DNA of 64,000 bases, taken from contig DASRIS010000196.1 of assembly GCA_035649895.1 (NCBI GenBank), positions 36,958 to 100,957 of the forward strand. The letters are read 5' to 3'. The notes below the pieces were generated by a model. That model saw only the letters and a program-made list of their open reading frames with translations. It was not told the DNA's origin and did no database searches. The position numbers and the translations under genes are program-made. Below are positions 54,182 to 62,518 of the stretch, piece after piece. Every line of letters begins with the position of its first letter. Positions within the stretch are counted from its first letter, which is position 1. Source of the stretch: DASSUC01 sp035649895 (GTDB lineage Bacteria; Actinomycetota; Actinomycetes; Mycobacteriales; Micromonosporaceae).

Positions 54182-55468
54182 ATGCCGGCGATCGTGCTCG
54201 TCGGTGCCCAGTGGGGCGACGAGGGCAAGGGCAAGGTGTCCGACCTGCTCGGTGGGGCGGTCGGCTATGTGGTCCGCTACCAGGGCGGCAACAACGCGGG
54301 CCACACTGTGATCTTGCCGGATGGGCGTAAGTTCGCGCTGCATCTGGTGCCGAGCGGGGTGCTCACGCCGGGGTGCACGCCGGTGATCGGCAACGGCGTG
54401 GTGGTGGACCCGAAGGTCCTGCTGACCGAGATCGACGGGCTGAGCGAACGCGGCGTGGACGTCTCCCGGCTGCTCGTCTCCCTCGACGCGCACCTGATAA
54501 TGCCGCACCACCGGGCGCTGGACCGGGTGGTGGAGCGCTACCTCGGCTCGGCCCGCATCGGCACCACCGGCCGGGGGATCGGGCCGGCCTACAGCGACAA
54601 GGTGGCGCGGGTCGGCATCCGCGCCCAGGACCTGCTCGACCCGGGCATCCTGCGGCAGAAGCTGGAGCTGGTGCTGCGCGAGAAGAACCAGGTCCTGGTC
54701 AAGGTGTACAACCGCAAGGCCATCGACGCGTCGGCGGTCGTCGAGGAGTACCTGGCGTACGGGGAGGGGCTGCGTCCGTACCTCGCCGACACCCGGCTGG
54801 TGCTGGCCCAGGCGCTGGAGCGCGGCGAGACCGTGCTGCTGGAGGGGGCCCAGGCGACGCTGCTCGACGTCGACCACGGCAGCTACCCGTTCGTCACCTC
54901 GTCCAATCCGACCGCTGGTGGCGCGTGCGTGGGCTCCGGCGTGCCGCCGACGCGCATCTCCCGGGTGATCGGCGTCAGCAAGGCCTACACCACCCGGGTC
55001 GGCTCCGGCCCGTTCCCCACCGAGCTCTCCGGTGCCGCCGGCGCCCACCTGCTAAAGGTCGGCGACGAGTACGGCACGACAACCGGCCGCCAGCGGCGCT
55101 GCGGCTGGTTCGACGCGGTGGTAGGGCGCTACGCGGTACGGGTCAACGGCATCACCGACCTGGTCGTGACAAAGCTGGACGTGCTCTCCGGCCTGGAGAA
55201 GGTGCCCATCTGCGTCGGGTACGAGATCGGCGGCGAGCGGGTCGACGACATGCCGATGACGCAGACCGCGTTCCACCACGCCCGCCCGGTCTACGAGGAG
55301 CTGGACGGCTGGTGGGAGGACATCTCCAAGGTGCGCACCGAGGCTGAGCTGCCGGCCAACGCGCGGGCCTATATCGACCGGATTGAGCAGCTGTGCGGTG
55401 CGCGGGTGAGCATGGTCGGCGTGGGCCCCGGACGCGACGAGAACGTGGTCCGGCATCCGCTGCTGTGA
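54182..55468 (+). CDS. purA: adenylosuccinate synthetase
   Basis: 428 residues. It joins IMP and aspartate using GTP, the first step to AMP. VLVGAQWGDEGKGKVSD at the start carries the GDEGKGK loop with the catalytic Asp; GNNAGHT supplies the second catalytic His; TTGRGIGPAY and GSGPFPTEL complete the IMP/GTP site. GWFDAVVGRYAVRVNGITDLVVTKLDVL is the C-terminal family signature. The ATG has ggaggcgaggcgc upstream. purD follows 30 bp later on the same strand. Confidence 0.98.
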   Translation: MPAIVLVGAQWGDEGKGKVSDLLGGAVGYVVRYQGGNNAGHTVILPDGRKFALHLVPSGVLTPGCTPVIGNGVVVDPKVLLTEIDGLSERGVDVSRLLVSLDAHLIMPHHRALDRVVERYLGSARIGTTGRGIGPAYSDKVARVGIRAQDLLDPGILRQKLELVLREKNQVLVKVYNRKAIDASAVVEEYLAYGEGLRPYLADTRLVLAQALERGETVLLEGAQATLLDVDHGSYPFVTSSNPTAGGACVGSGVPPTRISRVIGVSKAYTTRVGSGPFPTELSGAAGAHLLKVGDEYGTTTGRQRRCGWFDAVVGRYAVRVNGITDLVVTKLDVLSGLEKVPICVGYEIGGERVDDMPMTQTAFHHARPVYEELDGWWEDISKVRTEAELPANARAYIDRIEQLCGARVSMVGVGPGRDENVVRHPLL

Positions 55469-55484
55469 CCCGCCCGGGCGGACG

Positions 55485-55490
55485 TAGCAT
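55485..55490 (+). promoter_or_regulatory. -10 box (TAGCAT) before purD
   Basis: TAGCAT ends 8 bases before the GTG at 55499. No SD is present, so purD may have its own leaderless promoter in addition to read-through from purA. Confidence 0.4.
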
Positions 55491-55498
55491 GTGCCCAC

Positions 55499-56749
55499 GT
55501 GCGGGTACTCCTCATCGGCTCCGGCGGGCGGGAGCACGCGCTCGCCCGCGCCCTGGCCGCGGACCCGGCGGTCACCGCCCTGGTCGCGGCCCCAGGCAAC
55601 CCAGGCATCGCCACTTTGGCCACGCTCGCCGAGGTCGACCCGCTCGACCCCGCCACGGTCGCGGCCCTGGCCGTCGCGACCGATGCGGACCTGGTGGTGG
55701 TCGGTCCGGAGGCGCCCCTGGTGGCAGGGGCCTGCGACGCGGTACGCGGCAAGGGCGTCGCCTGCTTCGGCCCGTCCGCGGCGGCGGCCCTGATCGAGGG
55801 GTCGAAGGCGTTCGCCAAGGACGTGATGACCGCGGCCGGGGTCCCGACGGCTGCCGCGCACGTCTGCGCGGACCCGGCCGCCGTTGAGCGGGCGCTGGAC
55901 GAGCTCGGGCCGCCGTACGTGGTGAAGGACGACGGGCTCGCCGCGGGCAAGGGCGTTGTCGTCACCGAGGACCGCGGCGCGGCCGTCGCGCACGCCGCGG
56001 CCTGCGGGCGGGTGGTGGTCGAGGAGTACCTGTCCGGGCCGGAGGTGTCGCTCTTCGCCGTCACCGACGGGACGGCGGCCGTGCCCCTGCTGCCGGCGCA
56101 GGACTTCAAGCGGGTCGGGGACGGCGACACCGGCCCCAACACCGGCGGCATGGGCTCCTACGCCCCGCTGCCGTGGGCGCCGCCCGGGCTGGTCGACGAG
56201 GTTCTGGCCCGGGTGGTCGAGCCGACCCTGGCCGAGCTGCGCCGGCGCGGCACGCCCTTCGCCGGCCTGCTCTACGCCGGCCTGGCGCTGACCGCCGACG
56301 GGCCGAAGGTGATCGAGTTCAACGCCCGTTTCGGCGACCCGGAGACCCAGGCGGTGCTCGCCCTGCTGGACACGCCCCTGGCCGGGCTGCTGCTGGCCGC
56401 GGCGACCGGCACGCTCGCCGGCCATCCCCCACTGCGGTGGCGGGGCGGTGCGGCGGTCACCGTCGTGGTCGCCGCTGCTGGCTACCCGCAGGCGCCACGC
56501 ACGGGCGACCCGGTCGAGGGCGCCGACGTGGACGGCGTGCTGCACGCGGGCACCGCCCGCCGGGCCGACGGCGCGCTGCTCTCGGCCGGCGGACGGGTCC
56601 TGTCCTGCACCGGCACCGGTCCTGACCTGGCCTCCGCGCGCATGGCCGCGTACGCCGTCGTCGACCGCGTGCGCCTGGCCGGGTCGCGGCACCGCACCGA
56701 CATCGCGCTCGCCGCGGTGCAGGGGCGGGTGACCGTACCCGTACATTGA
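55499..56749 (+). CDS. purD: phosphoribosylamine-glycine ligase (GARS)
   Basis: 416 residues. It ligates glycine to phosphoribosylamine, the second step of purine synthesis. ATP-grasp features are RVLLIGSGGREHALARAL, VGPEAPLVAG, AFAKDVMTAAGVPTAAA, VKDDGLAAGKGVVVTED, LSGPEVSLFAVTDG, TGGMGSYAPLPW and EFNARFGDPETQAVL. All are in order and intact, and the length is normal. It follows purA, so purA-purD form a small purine unit. Confidence 0.98.
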   Translation: MRVLLIGSGGREHALARALAADPAVTALVAAPGNPGIATLATLAEVDPLDPATVAALAVATDADLVVVGPEAPLVAGACDAVRGKGVACFGPSAAAALIEGSKAFAKDVMTAAGVPTAAAHVCADPAAVERALDELGPPYVVKDDGLAAGKGVVVTEDRGAAVAHAAACGRVVVEEYLSGPEVSLFAVTDGTAAVPLLPAQDFKRVGDGDTGPNTGGMGSYAPLPWAPPGLVDEVLARVVEPTLAELRRRGTPFAGLLYAGLALTADGPKVIEFNARFGDPETQAVLALLDTPLAGLLLAAATGTLAGHPPLRWRGGAAVTVVVAAAGYPQAPRTGDPVEGADVDGVLHAGTARRADGALLSAGGRVLSCTGTGPDLASARMAAYAVVDRVRLAGSRHRTDIALAAVQGRVTVPVH

Positions 56750-56802
56750 CGGGTGGCTCCGCCTAGCGAGCGAAAGTCGTGCTAGCGGGTGAAAGTCGTG
56801 AC

Positions 56803-56869
56803 CGGTGAGGCCTTGCGGTAAAGGTGTGGCGCGGTAAGTTCCGGACCATGACCGTCCGGTGCCTCACCG
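56803..56869 (+). promoter_or_regulatory. nested hairpins upstream of DUF3159 gene
   Basis: cggtgaggc (56803-56811) pairs with gcctcaccg (56861-56869). Inside it ccggac (56841-56846) pairs with gtccgg (56854-56859). This is a structured leader candidate. Just upstream, gcgagcgaaagtcgtgctag and a second ggtgaaagtcgtg copy form a short direct repeat (56764-56801). Confidence 0.4.
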
Positions 56870-56921
56870 TGATCGCTCGGGTACGTGTGGTCAGGCAGGC
56901 CGTGGTGGGGAGGCTGCTGCG

Positions 56922-57662
56922 GTGAGCCTGCCGTCCGAGCCCCGACCCGACCCCGCGCCGCCCGACAGTCCTACGCCGGTCGTCGGCTCGGCGGGGCGCT
57001 CCGGCCCGGTCGGCGCCGTCCAGCTGCCGGGCGGCGCGACGGAGTCACTGGCGTCGCTGCTCGGTGGGCGCAGCGGGGCCGTTGACGCGTCCCTGCCGCC
57101 GGTCGCGTTCGTCGCCGGGTACCTGCTGGGCGGCGAGTCGGTCAGCTTCGGCGTCTGGCTCGCCATGGCCGTCGCCGTCGGCCTGGGCGCCTGGCGGATC
57201 GGCCGGGGTGGCCGTCCCCGGGCGGTCATCCTCGGCATCCTCGGTGTGGCGGTCGCTGCGCTGGTGGCGCTGCGCACCGGCCGGCCGGAGGACTTCTTCC
57301 TGCTGCGGATCGCCACGAACATAGTCAGCGCCCTCGCCTGGACCGCGAGCATCGCCGTACGCTGGCCGCTGCTCGGCGTGGTGGTGGGGCTGGCGTTGGG
57401 GCAGAAGGTCCGGTGGCGGCGCGACCCGGCGCTGCTGCGCGCCTACCGGGTCGGCAGCTACGTCTGGGTGATGCAGTACGTGGTCCGCGTCGTGGTGCTG
57501 GTGCCGCTCTACCTCGCCGGGCAGGTCATCGCGCTCGGCGTGGCCCAGGCGCTGCTGACCTGGCCACTGGTGGCGGTCTGCCTGGCGGTGAGCTGGTGGG
57601 TGGTCAGATCGGTGCTGCCGCCGGACCACCCCGGCCTGCGCCACCCCACTCCCGCAGCCTGA
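56922..57662 (+). CDS. DUF3159 membrane protein
   Basis: 246 residues from GTG 56922 (ggggagg upstream; a GTG at 56859 would add 21 poor residues). After ~55 disordered residues, the DUF3159 core has hydrophobic helices with SLPPVAFVAGYLLGGESVSFG, RAVILGILGVAVAALVAL, TASIAVRWPLLGVVVGLALG and RVVVLVPLYLAGQVIALGVA. This is about six membrane segments. The conserved RWPLLG and W-R-x-D-P-x-L motifs identify the family. It is a membrane protein of unknown role in actinobacteria, here after purD. Confidence 0.88.
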   Translation: MSLPSEPRPDPAPPDSPTPVVGSAGRSGPVGAVQLPGGATESLASLLGGRSGAVDASLPPVAFVAGYLLGGESVSFGVWLAMAVAVGLGAWRIGRGGRPRAVILGILGVAVAALVALRTGRPEDFFLLRIATNIVSALAWTASIAVRWPLLGVVVGLALGQKVRWRRDPALLRAYRVGSYVWVMQYVVRVVVLVPLYLAGQVIALGVAQALLTWPLVAVCLAVSWWVVRSVLPPDHPGLRHPTPAA

Positions 57663-57747
57663 CCGCCACCGCCTGGCCGCCACCGCCTACCGCCTACCGC
57701 CTGGCCACCGGAACCGGGTGACCTACCGGAGGTCTCCTGACCTGGGT

Positions 57748-59286
57748 CTACTGTGGACCGGGAAGCTCCCGCGGCACCACCTTCCCCGTTGCGTTGCGCG
57801 GCAGCGCGTCGAGGAACACCACGTCCCGCGGTACGCAGAACCGGGCCCGGTGCGCGCGGACGTGCTGGCGTACCGCCTCGGGGTCGAGGGTCGCGCCGTC
57901 GCGGAGCACCAGGTAGGCGGCGAGCCGCTGGCCGTACTCGGGGTCCGGGACGCCGACGACCGCGACCTCCCGCACCTCCGGCAGGTCGGCGAGCAGGTTC
58001 TCGACCTCGGCCGGGAAGACGTTCTCCCCACCCGAGACGATCATGTCGTCCTCCCGGCCGGCCACGAAGAGCAGCCCGCTGGAGTCAAGGTGGCCCAGGT
58101 CGCCGGTTGAGAGCAGGCCGTGCCGGCTCTCCCGCCCGGCGCCCGACGTATAGCCGTCGAACAGCATCTCGTTGCCGACAAAGACCCGACCCACCCGGCC
58201 CGGCGGCAACGGTGCGCCGGCGGCGTCGAGCACGGCGACCCGCGTACCGTGTGGCGGCCGGCCCGCGGTCTCGGGCGCCTGGCGCAGCTCGGCCGGGGTG
58301 GCGATGCTGGCCCACGACGCCTCGGTGGTGCCGTAGAGGCTGTAGAGAATGTCGCCGTAGGCGTCCATGAACCGGTGCGCCAGCCCGCCCGGCAGCGCCG
58401 ACCCGCTGACCGCCACGATGCGCAGTGGCGTCGGCACCGCGGGCAGCTCCAGGATCCGCTGGGCCATCACCGGTACGACGAACAGCGCGGTGCAGCGCCT
58501 CTCCGTCACCGCCCGCAGCGTGTCGGCGGCGCCGAACCGCCGCCGCAGCACCATGGTGGCGCGCAGCGCCAGCGCGATCTGCAGGGTGCCGTACCCCCAG
58601 GTGTGGAAGAGCGGCGCGGCGACCATCATCCGCTCGCCCACCCGGAGCGGGACGCGCGAGATGACCGACGCGAGCGGGCGCAGGCCCGGCGGGGTGGGGC
58701 GGCGGGCCCCCTTGGGCACGCCGGTGGTGCCGGAGGTGAGCACGACCGTGCGCCCCTCCCGCTCGGGCGGCCGCAGCGCACCGGCCGGTGACGTCGCGAT
58801 GAGCCGCTCCACCCGTACCTCGTCGAGGTGGGGAACCGCATCGGGTACGCCGGGGAGGTCGCTGTCGTGCAGCACCGCCTTGACCCGCTGCTCCTGGACC
58901 ACGGCGGCCAGCTGCGGCGCGGAGAGCCCGGTGTTGACCAGCACCGCGTCCGCACCCAGCAGGCCAGCCGCCGCCGCGCCCTCGACCAGGCCGGAGCCGT
59001 TGCGGCACAGGATGCCGAGCCGGTCCCCGGCGGCCATGCCGAGGTCGCGGCGCAGCGCCCAGGCCAGCCGCTCGGCCCGGTCGAGCAGTGCGGCGTACGT
59101 CAGCTCGCCCCGCTCGTCGATGACCGCGACCCGGTCCGGGCTGCGGGCCGCGGCCGACCGCAGCTCGCCGGCGAGCCCGTAGCCCCACCGGCGCAGCGCG
59201 CCGACCTGGCGCGCCACCCGGACCGGCGACCCCGGGCGGAGCATGCCGGCGCGCCCCAACGTCGCCAGTACGAAGATGGGATCCAT
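57748..59286 (-). CDS. fatty-acyl-CoA/AMP ligase (FadD-like)
   Basis: 512 residues from ATG 59286. Adenylation motifs are VVLTSGTTGVPKG (A3), LYGTTEAS (A5), LSTGDLGHLD (A7), GREDDMIVSGGENVFPAEVEN (A8) and NATGKVVPREL with the catalytic Lys (A10). It activates a fatty acid, aromatic acid or sterol side chain to its CoA thioester via an acyl-AMP. The N-terminal ~40 residues are unlike standard FadD. It is the last gene of a lipid-type cluster and lies 73 bp after the acyl-CoA dehydrogenase gene on the same strand. Confidence 0.88.
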   Translation of the reverse strand: MDPIFVLATLGRAGMLRPGSPVRVARQVGALRRWGYGLAGELRSAAARSPDRVAVIDERGELTYAALLDRAERLAWALRRDLGMAAGDRLGILCRNGSGLVEGAAAAGLLGADAVLVNTGLSAPQLAAVVQEQRVKAVLHDSDLPGVPDAVPHLDEVRVERLIATSPAGALRPPEREGRTVVLTSGTTGVPKGARRPTPPGLRPLASVISRVPLRVGERMMVAAPLFHTWGYGTLQIALALRATMVLRRRFGAADTLRAVTERRCTALFVVPVMAQRILELPAVPTPLRIVAVSGSALPGGLAHRFMDAYGDILYSLYGTTEASWASIATPAELRQAPETAGRPPHGTRVAVLDAAGAPLPPGRVGRVFVGNEMLFDGYTSGAGRESRHGLLSTGDLGHLDSSGLLFVAGREDDMIVSGGENVFPAEVENLLADLPEVREVAVVGVPDPEYGQRLAAYLVLRDGATLDPEAVRQHVRAHRARFCVPRDVVFLDALPRNATGKVVPRELPGPQ

Positions 59287-59359
59287 GGCGGCTCCGGTCT
59301 GCGCTCTGGTTCTGCGGGCCTGCTCTGGTTCTGCGGGCCGGGGCTGGTCCGCGGGCCGG

Positions 59360-60703
59360 TCAGCGGATGTAGTGGCCGGAGACTGCCCGGGCGACCACCA
59401 GGCGTTGGATCTCCGAGGTGCCCTCGAAGATCGTGTAGATCTTGGCGTCGCGGTACCACCGCTGCACCGGGTGCTCCCGGCTGAAGCCGTACCCACCGAG
59501 GATCTGCACCGCCTTCTCGGTCACCGCCACGGCGACCTCGCCGGCCTTGAGCTTGGACATAGAGCCCTCACCGGCGTCGAACGGGCGGTTGTTGCGCCCC
59601 ATCCACGCCGCCCGCCACACCAGCAGCCGGGCCGCGTCGATCTCGGTACGCATGTCCGCCAGCGCGAATGCGACCGCCTGGTGCTCCACGATCGGCCGGC
59701 CGAACTGCACCCGGGTCCGGGCGTAGTCAAGCGCGTACTCGTACGCCGCCCGGGCCACCCCGACGGCTTGGGCGCCGACGGCGGGCCGGGACAGCTCGAA
59801 CGCCCTCATCGCCGGTTGAGCCGAGCCGCTCGTCGGCTGGGCCGAGCCCCTCGCCGGCTGAAGCGTGCCGCCCCTCGGCTGCGCCGTGCCGCTCGTCGGC
59901 TGGGCCGATCCGCTCCTCGGCTGCGCCGTGCCGCTCCTCGGTGCGGGCGTTGCGGCTGACCGGGCGACGCGGACGCGGGCGAGCCGCTCCTGAAGCGCCT
60001 CCCGGCCGCCCAGCAGGCAGCGGCCGGGCACGCGTACGTCGTCGAGGAACACGTCGGCGGTGTGCGACGCGCGCAGGCCGAGCTTGCGCAGCTTGCCAGG
60101 GGAGTGCAGGCCGGCGGTGCCGGGTGGCACCACGAACGCGGCCTGCCCCCGCACGCCCAGCTCCGGGTCGACCGAGGCGGTGACCACGTGCACCCGGGCG
60201 ATGCCGCCGTTGGTGGCGAACGCCTTCTGTCCATTGAGGACCCACTCGTCGGACGCCTGGTCGTAGCGGGCCCGGGTGCGCACCGCGCTGACGTCCGAGC
60301 CCGCCTCCGGCTCGGTGGTGCAGAAGGCGGCGACCGCCGGGTCCGCCGAGTCCCCGAAGCACTGCGGCACCCACTCGACGAGCTGGTCCGGCGTACCCGC
60401 GCCATAGATCGCCGCAACAGCGAGCGACGTGCCGAAGATGCTCAGCCCGATGCCCGCGTCACCCCAGAACAGCTCCTCGCTGACGATCGGCAGGGACAGC
60501 CCGGTCGGGTCTGAGTAGCAGTTGACGAGGAACTCGAAGCTGTACAGGCCGATCTTGGCGGCCTCCTGGATGACCGGCCAGGGTGTGGCCTCCCGCTCGT
60601 CCCACTCCGCCGCGACCGGGCGCACGACGTCGGCGGCGAAGCCATGCACCCAGTCCCGCAGGTCACGTTGCTCGTCGGAGAGGTCGAGCGAGAACTCGGC
60701 CAT
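59360..60703 (-). CDS. acyl-CoA dehydrogenase with an in-frame repeat insert
   Basis: 447 residues. The N-terminal, middle and C-terminal ACAD domains are all present: FGDSADPAVAAFCTTEPEAGSD (substrate site), NGQKAFATNGG, then GRPIVEHQAVAFALADMRTEI and KAVQILGGYGFSREHPVQRWYRDAKIYTIFEGTSEIQR, with the catalytic Glu in FEG. Between the middle and C-terminal domains (about residues 250-300) sits a repeat insert (SGTAQPR type) of ~42 residues with no counterpart in normal ACADs. The enzyme oxidises an acyl-CoA with FAD. Neighbours are a FadD-like ligase, an SCP2 protein and a TetR regulator. Confidence 0.92.
   Translation of the reverse strand: MAEFSLDLSDEQRDLRDWVHGFAADVVRPVAAEWDEREATPWPVIQEAAKIGLYSFEFLVNCYSDPTGLSLPIVSEELFWGDAGIGLSIFGTSLAVAAIYGAGTPDQLVEWVPQCFGDSADPAVAAFCTTEPEAGSDVSAVRTRARYDQASDEWVLNGQKAFATNGGIARVHVVTASVDPELGVRGQAAFVVPPGTAGLHSPGKLRKLGLRASHTADVFLDDVRVPGRCLLGGREALQERLARVRVARSAATPAPRSGTAQPRSGSAQPTSGTAQPRGGTLQPARGSAQPTSGSAQPAMRAFELSRPAVGAQAVGVARAAYEYALDYARTRVQFGRPIVEHQAVAFALADMRTEIDAARLLVWRAAWMGRNNRPFDAGEGSMSKLKAGEVAVAVTEKAVQILGGYGFSREHPVQRWYRDAKIYTIFEGTSEIQRLVVARAVSGHYIR
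59811..59936 (-). repeat. 21-bp x6 tandem array inside acyl-CoA dehydrogenase gene
   Basis: Six 21-bp units (gtcggctgggccgagcccctc type) run from 59811 to 59936 in frame, each encoding seven residues of the (S/A/P)-S-G-(T/S)-A-Q-P class. The units vary, and the array lies at the inter-domain junction. Confidence 0.9.
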
Positions 60704-60714
60704 CGGACCTGGCC

Positions 60715-61167
60715 TCAGGCCTTCGGCAGGTCGAACAGGTTCTGGATGTTCGCGGCCAGGCCCAGGTCACCCTTTGCCTTCAGCTTGCCGGTCATGAACA
60801 TCATCACCGGGTTGGCGTTGCCCGAGACCACCTTGATGAAGTCGACGGCGCCGAGGGTCAGCGACAGCCGCGGGTCGCGGGTCGGCTTCTCCGAGACGGT
60901 GCAGATGCCGTTCTCGATGACCACCTCGTACGTGTCGACGCCGCCGTCCGGCCGGTCGCCGATGTTCCAGTGCAGGACCGCGTTGGTGCTGCCGGCGCGG
61001 TCGGCCCGGAACAGCCGCGGGAACCGGGCGAAGATCTCGTCGAGCACCTTGCCGCGCGACTCGCCCTGCATCACCGCCAGGATCTGGTCAGCTGGAGCGT
61101 TCTTGACCAGCTGCGCAAACTCCTTTGGGTCGACGTTGGCGAGATTGGACAGGTCAAAATCTGTCAT
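60715..61167 (-). CDS. SCP2 sterol-carrier-like domain protein
   Basis: 150 residues. It opens with MTDFDLSNLANVDPKEFAQLVKNAP. The core (FPRLFRADRAGSTNAVLHWNIGD, YEVVIENGICTVSEK, PRLSLTLGAVDFIKVVSGNANPVMMFMTGKLKAKGDLGLAANIQNLF) is the SCP2 lipid-binding domain, with the GKLKxxGD segment typical of the family. These proteins shuttle fatty acids or sterols. It is divergent from the TetR gene (61189-61222 operator between them) and lies upstream of the ACAD gene on the same strand. Confidence 0.93.
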   Translation of the reverse strand: MTDFDLSNLANVDPKEFAQLVKNAPADQILAVMQGESRGKVLDEIFARFPRLFRADRAGSTNAVLHWNIGDRPDGGVDTYEVVIENGICTVSEKPTRDPRLSLTLGAVDFIKVVSGNANPVMMFMTGKLKAKGDLGLAANIQNLFDLPKA

Positions 61168-61188
61168 GGCTCATCGTCCTCTCGAGTA

Positions 61189-61222
61189 ACCTACCCGTGC
61201 GTAACCCTACTTGCGGGTAGGT
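61189..61222. promoter_or_regulatory. TetR operator candidate between SCP2 and tetR genes
   Basis: acctacccg (61189-61197) and cgggtaggt (61214-61222) form a perfect 9-bp inverted repeat with a 16-bp spacer. It sits in the 66-bp gap between the two divergent starts. Direct repeats gtaacctac (61186-61194) and gtaaccctac (61201-61210) overlap it. Confidence 0.7.
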
Positions 61223-61233
61223 ACGCTGGCAAG

Positions 61234-62130
61234 GTGCCCACTGGTCCCACCGTTCCTACCGCTTCCACCGCCAAGCGCCTGCCCCGTGCAGTACGCGAGC
61301 AGCAGATGCTCGACGCGGCGGTAGCGGTCTTCTCCCGCCGCGGGTTCCACGCCGCCGGCATGGACGAGATCGCCGACGAGGCCGGCATCTCAAAACCCAT
61401 GGTGTACGCGTACCTGGGCACCAAGGAGGAGCTCTTCGTCGCCTGCCTGCACCGGGAGGGGACCCGGCTGATGGAGGCGATCGCCCGGGTGGTGGAGCCG
61501 GACCTGCCCCCGGACGAGCAGCTGTGGCGCGGGATACGGGCGTTCTTCGCGTTCGTCGCCGCGCACCGGGACGGCTGGGGCGTGCTCTACCGCCAGGCGC
61601 GCGGCCAGGAGCCGTTCGCGGCCGAGCTGGCTGGGATGCGCCGCCGCATGATCGAGGTGGTGGCCGGCCTCCTGGAGCGCGCCGTAACCCGCGCTGGCGC
61701 TGCTGCGCCTGCCGCTGCCGTTGCTGCTGCATCTGTCCCAGCCGGTACCGTTGCCGGTCCCGCCGCCCCGGCCGGTCCTGCCGCGGCCGGCGACATTGCT
61801 GGTCCTGCCGCCGCTGCCGATCCCGCTGCCGTGGCTGGTGTCACAGCCGCTGCGGCCGGTCCGATAGCCGCTGAGGCCGGTTCGCCTGTCGGCTCGTTCG
61901 CTGCGGGCGGCTCTCCGGCCCGCGCCTCCTCCCGTCCGGACCTCACGGCAATGGCTTATGCGCTGGTAGGCGTCGCTGAGTCGCTCGCGGACTGGGCCGT
62001 CGAGCACCCGGGCGAGAACGCGGAGACCACAGCGGCCCGAATGATGAACTTCGTCTGGCTCGGTGCCGACGCACGCCTGCGCGGTGCGTCCTGGCGCCCT
62101 TCGACGTGCAGCGACAGCCCTGCCGCCTGA
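61234..62130 (+). CDS. TetR-family regulator with Ala-rich insert
   Basis: 298 residues from GTG 61234. The N-terminal HTH is clear: REQQMLDAAVAVFSRRGFHAAGMDEIADEAGISKPMVYAYLGTKEELFVACL. The sensor domain continues (FVAAHRDGWGVLYRQARGQEPF) but is broken by an Ala/Pro/Gly insert of ~70 residues (about 155-230). Typical TetR proteins have ~200 residues. The last ~65 residues (MAYALVGVAESLADWAVEHPGENAE) resume as an ordinary domain. It probably represses the divergent SCP2-ACAD-FadD genes via the operator at 61189-61222. Confidence 0.88.
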   Translation: MPTGPTVPTASTAKRLPRAVREQQMLDAAVAVFSRRGFHAAGMDEIADEAGISKPMVYAYLGTKEELFVACLHREGTRLMEAIARVVEPDLPPDEQLWRGIRAFFAFVAAHRDGWGVLYRQARGQEPFAAELAGMRRRMIEVVAGLLERAVTRAGAAAPAAAVAAASVPAGTVAGPAAPAGPAAAGDIAGPAAAADPAAVAGVTAAAAGPIAAEAGSPVGSFAAGGSPARASSRPDLTAMAYALVGVAESLADWAVEHPGENAETTAARMMNFVWLGADARLRGASWRPSTCSDSPAA

Positions 62131-62518
62131 CGCGAGACATCCCCGGTCTGCGTGCCCGAGAAGCCCCGGGTCCGGCTGACCGCCTGCTCCGGCTGACCGC
62201 CTGCAACGTCCGGTCCAGCTGACAGCCGCGGCACCCTCGGGTGCGGCCGACCGCTCCGATGCCCGGTTTCACCCGCTCCGTCCACCGGCGAGGCGGGCCC
62301 GACCATCTATCTCTCCCCTTGATCAAATCAATTTCAGTGTTATTGGGCCTATCTGGTCGAGGCTTAGGCCCAATATCAGTGTAATTGATTTGATCTTGAC
62401 GGCCGGGGACCAGTTTCGTCTCGAGACCGGTCCCGGTCAGGAGGGCTGGCTCGGGAGGCCCGGTAAGGGGGAGCGTCAGTGTCCATATGTCGCCATGTCC
62501 GGCAGATGACCCGCCGCT
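62131..62518. other. 388-bp gene-free region
   Basis: No ORF longer than a few dozen codons with normal codon bias is seen. The first half is GC-rich and has no feature I recognise. The second half holds the AT-rich inverted repeat 62321-62395. The right end leads into the DUF559-like gene. Confidence 0.6.
62321..62395. repeat. AT-rich 75-bp inverted repeat with direct 7-mers in its arms
   Basis: Arms of 31 bp (62321-62351 and 62365-62395) flank a 13-bp loop. Outer gatcaaatcaatt and inner tattgggccta segments are exact inverted repeats (13 bp and 11 bp). The 7-mer tcagtgt between them is in the same orientation in both arms (62334-62340 and 62376-62382), 42 bp apart. The base composition is far more AT-rich than its surroundings. 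Confidence 0.92.

Noticed and set aside
55052..56746. 564-codon frame antisense to purA/purD
   Set aside because: Shadow of two certain genes, with low-complexity translation.
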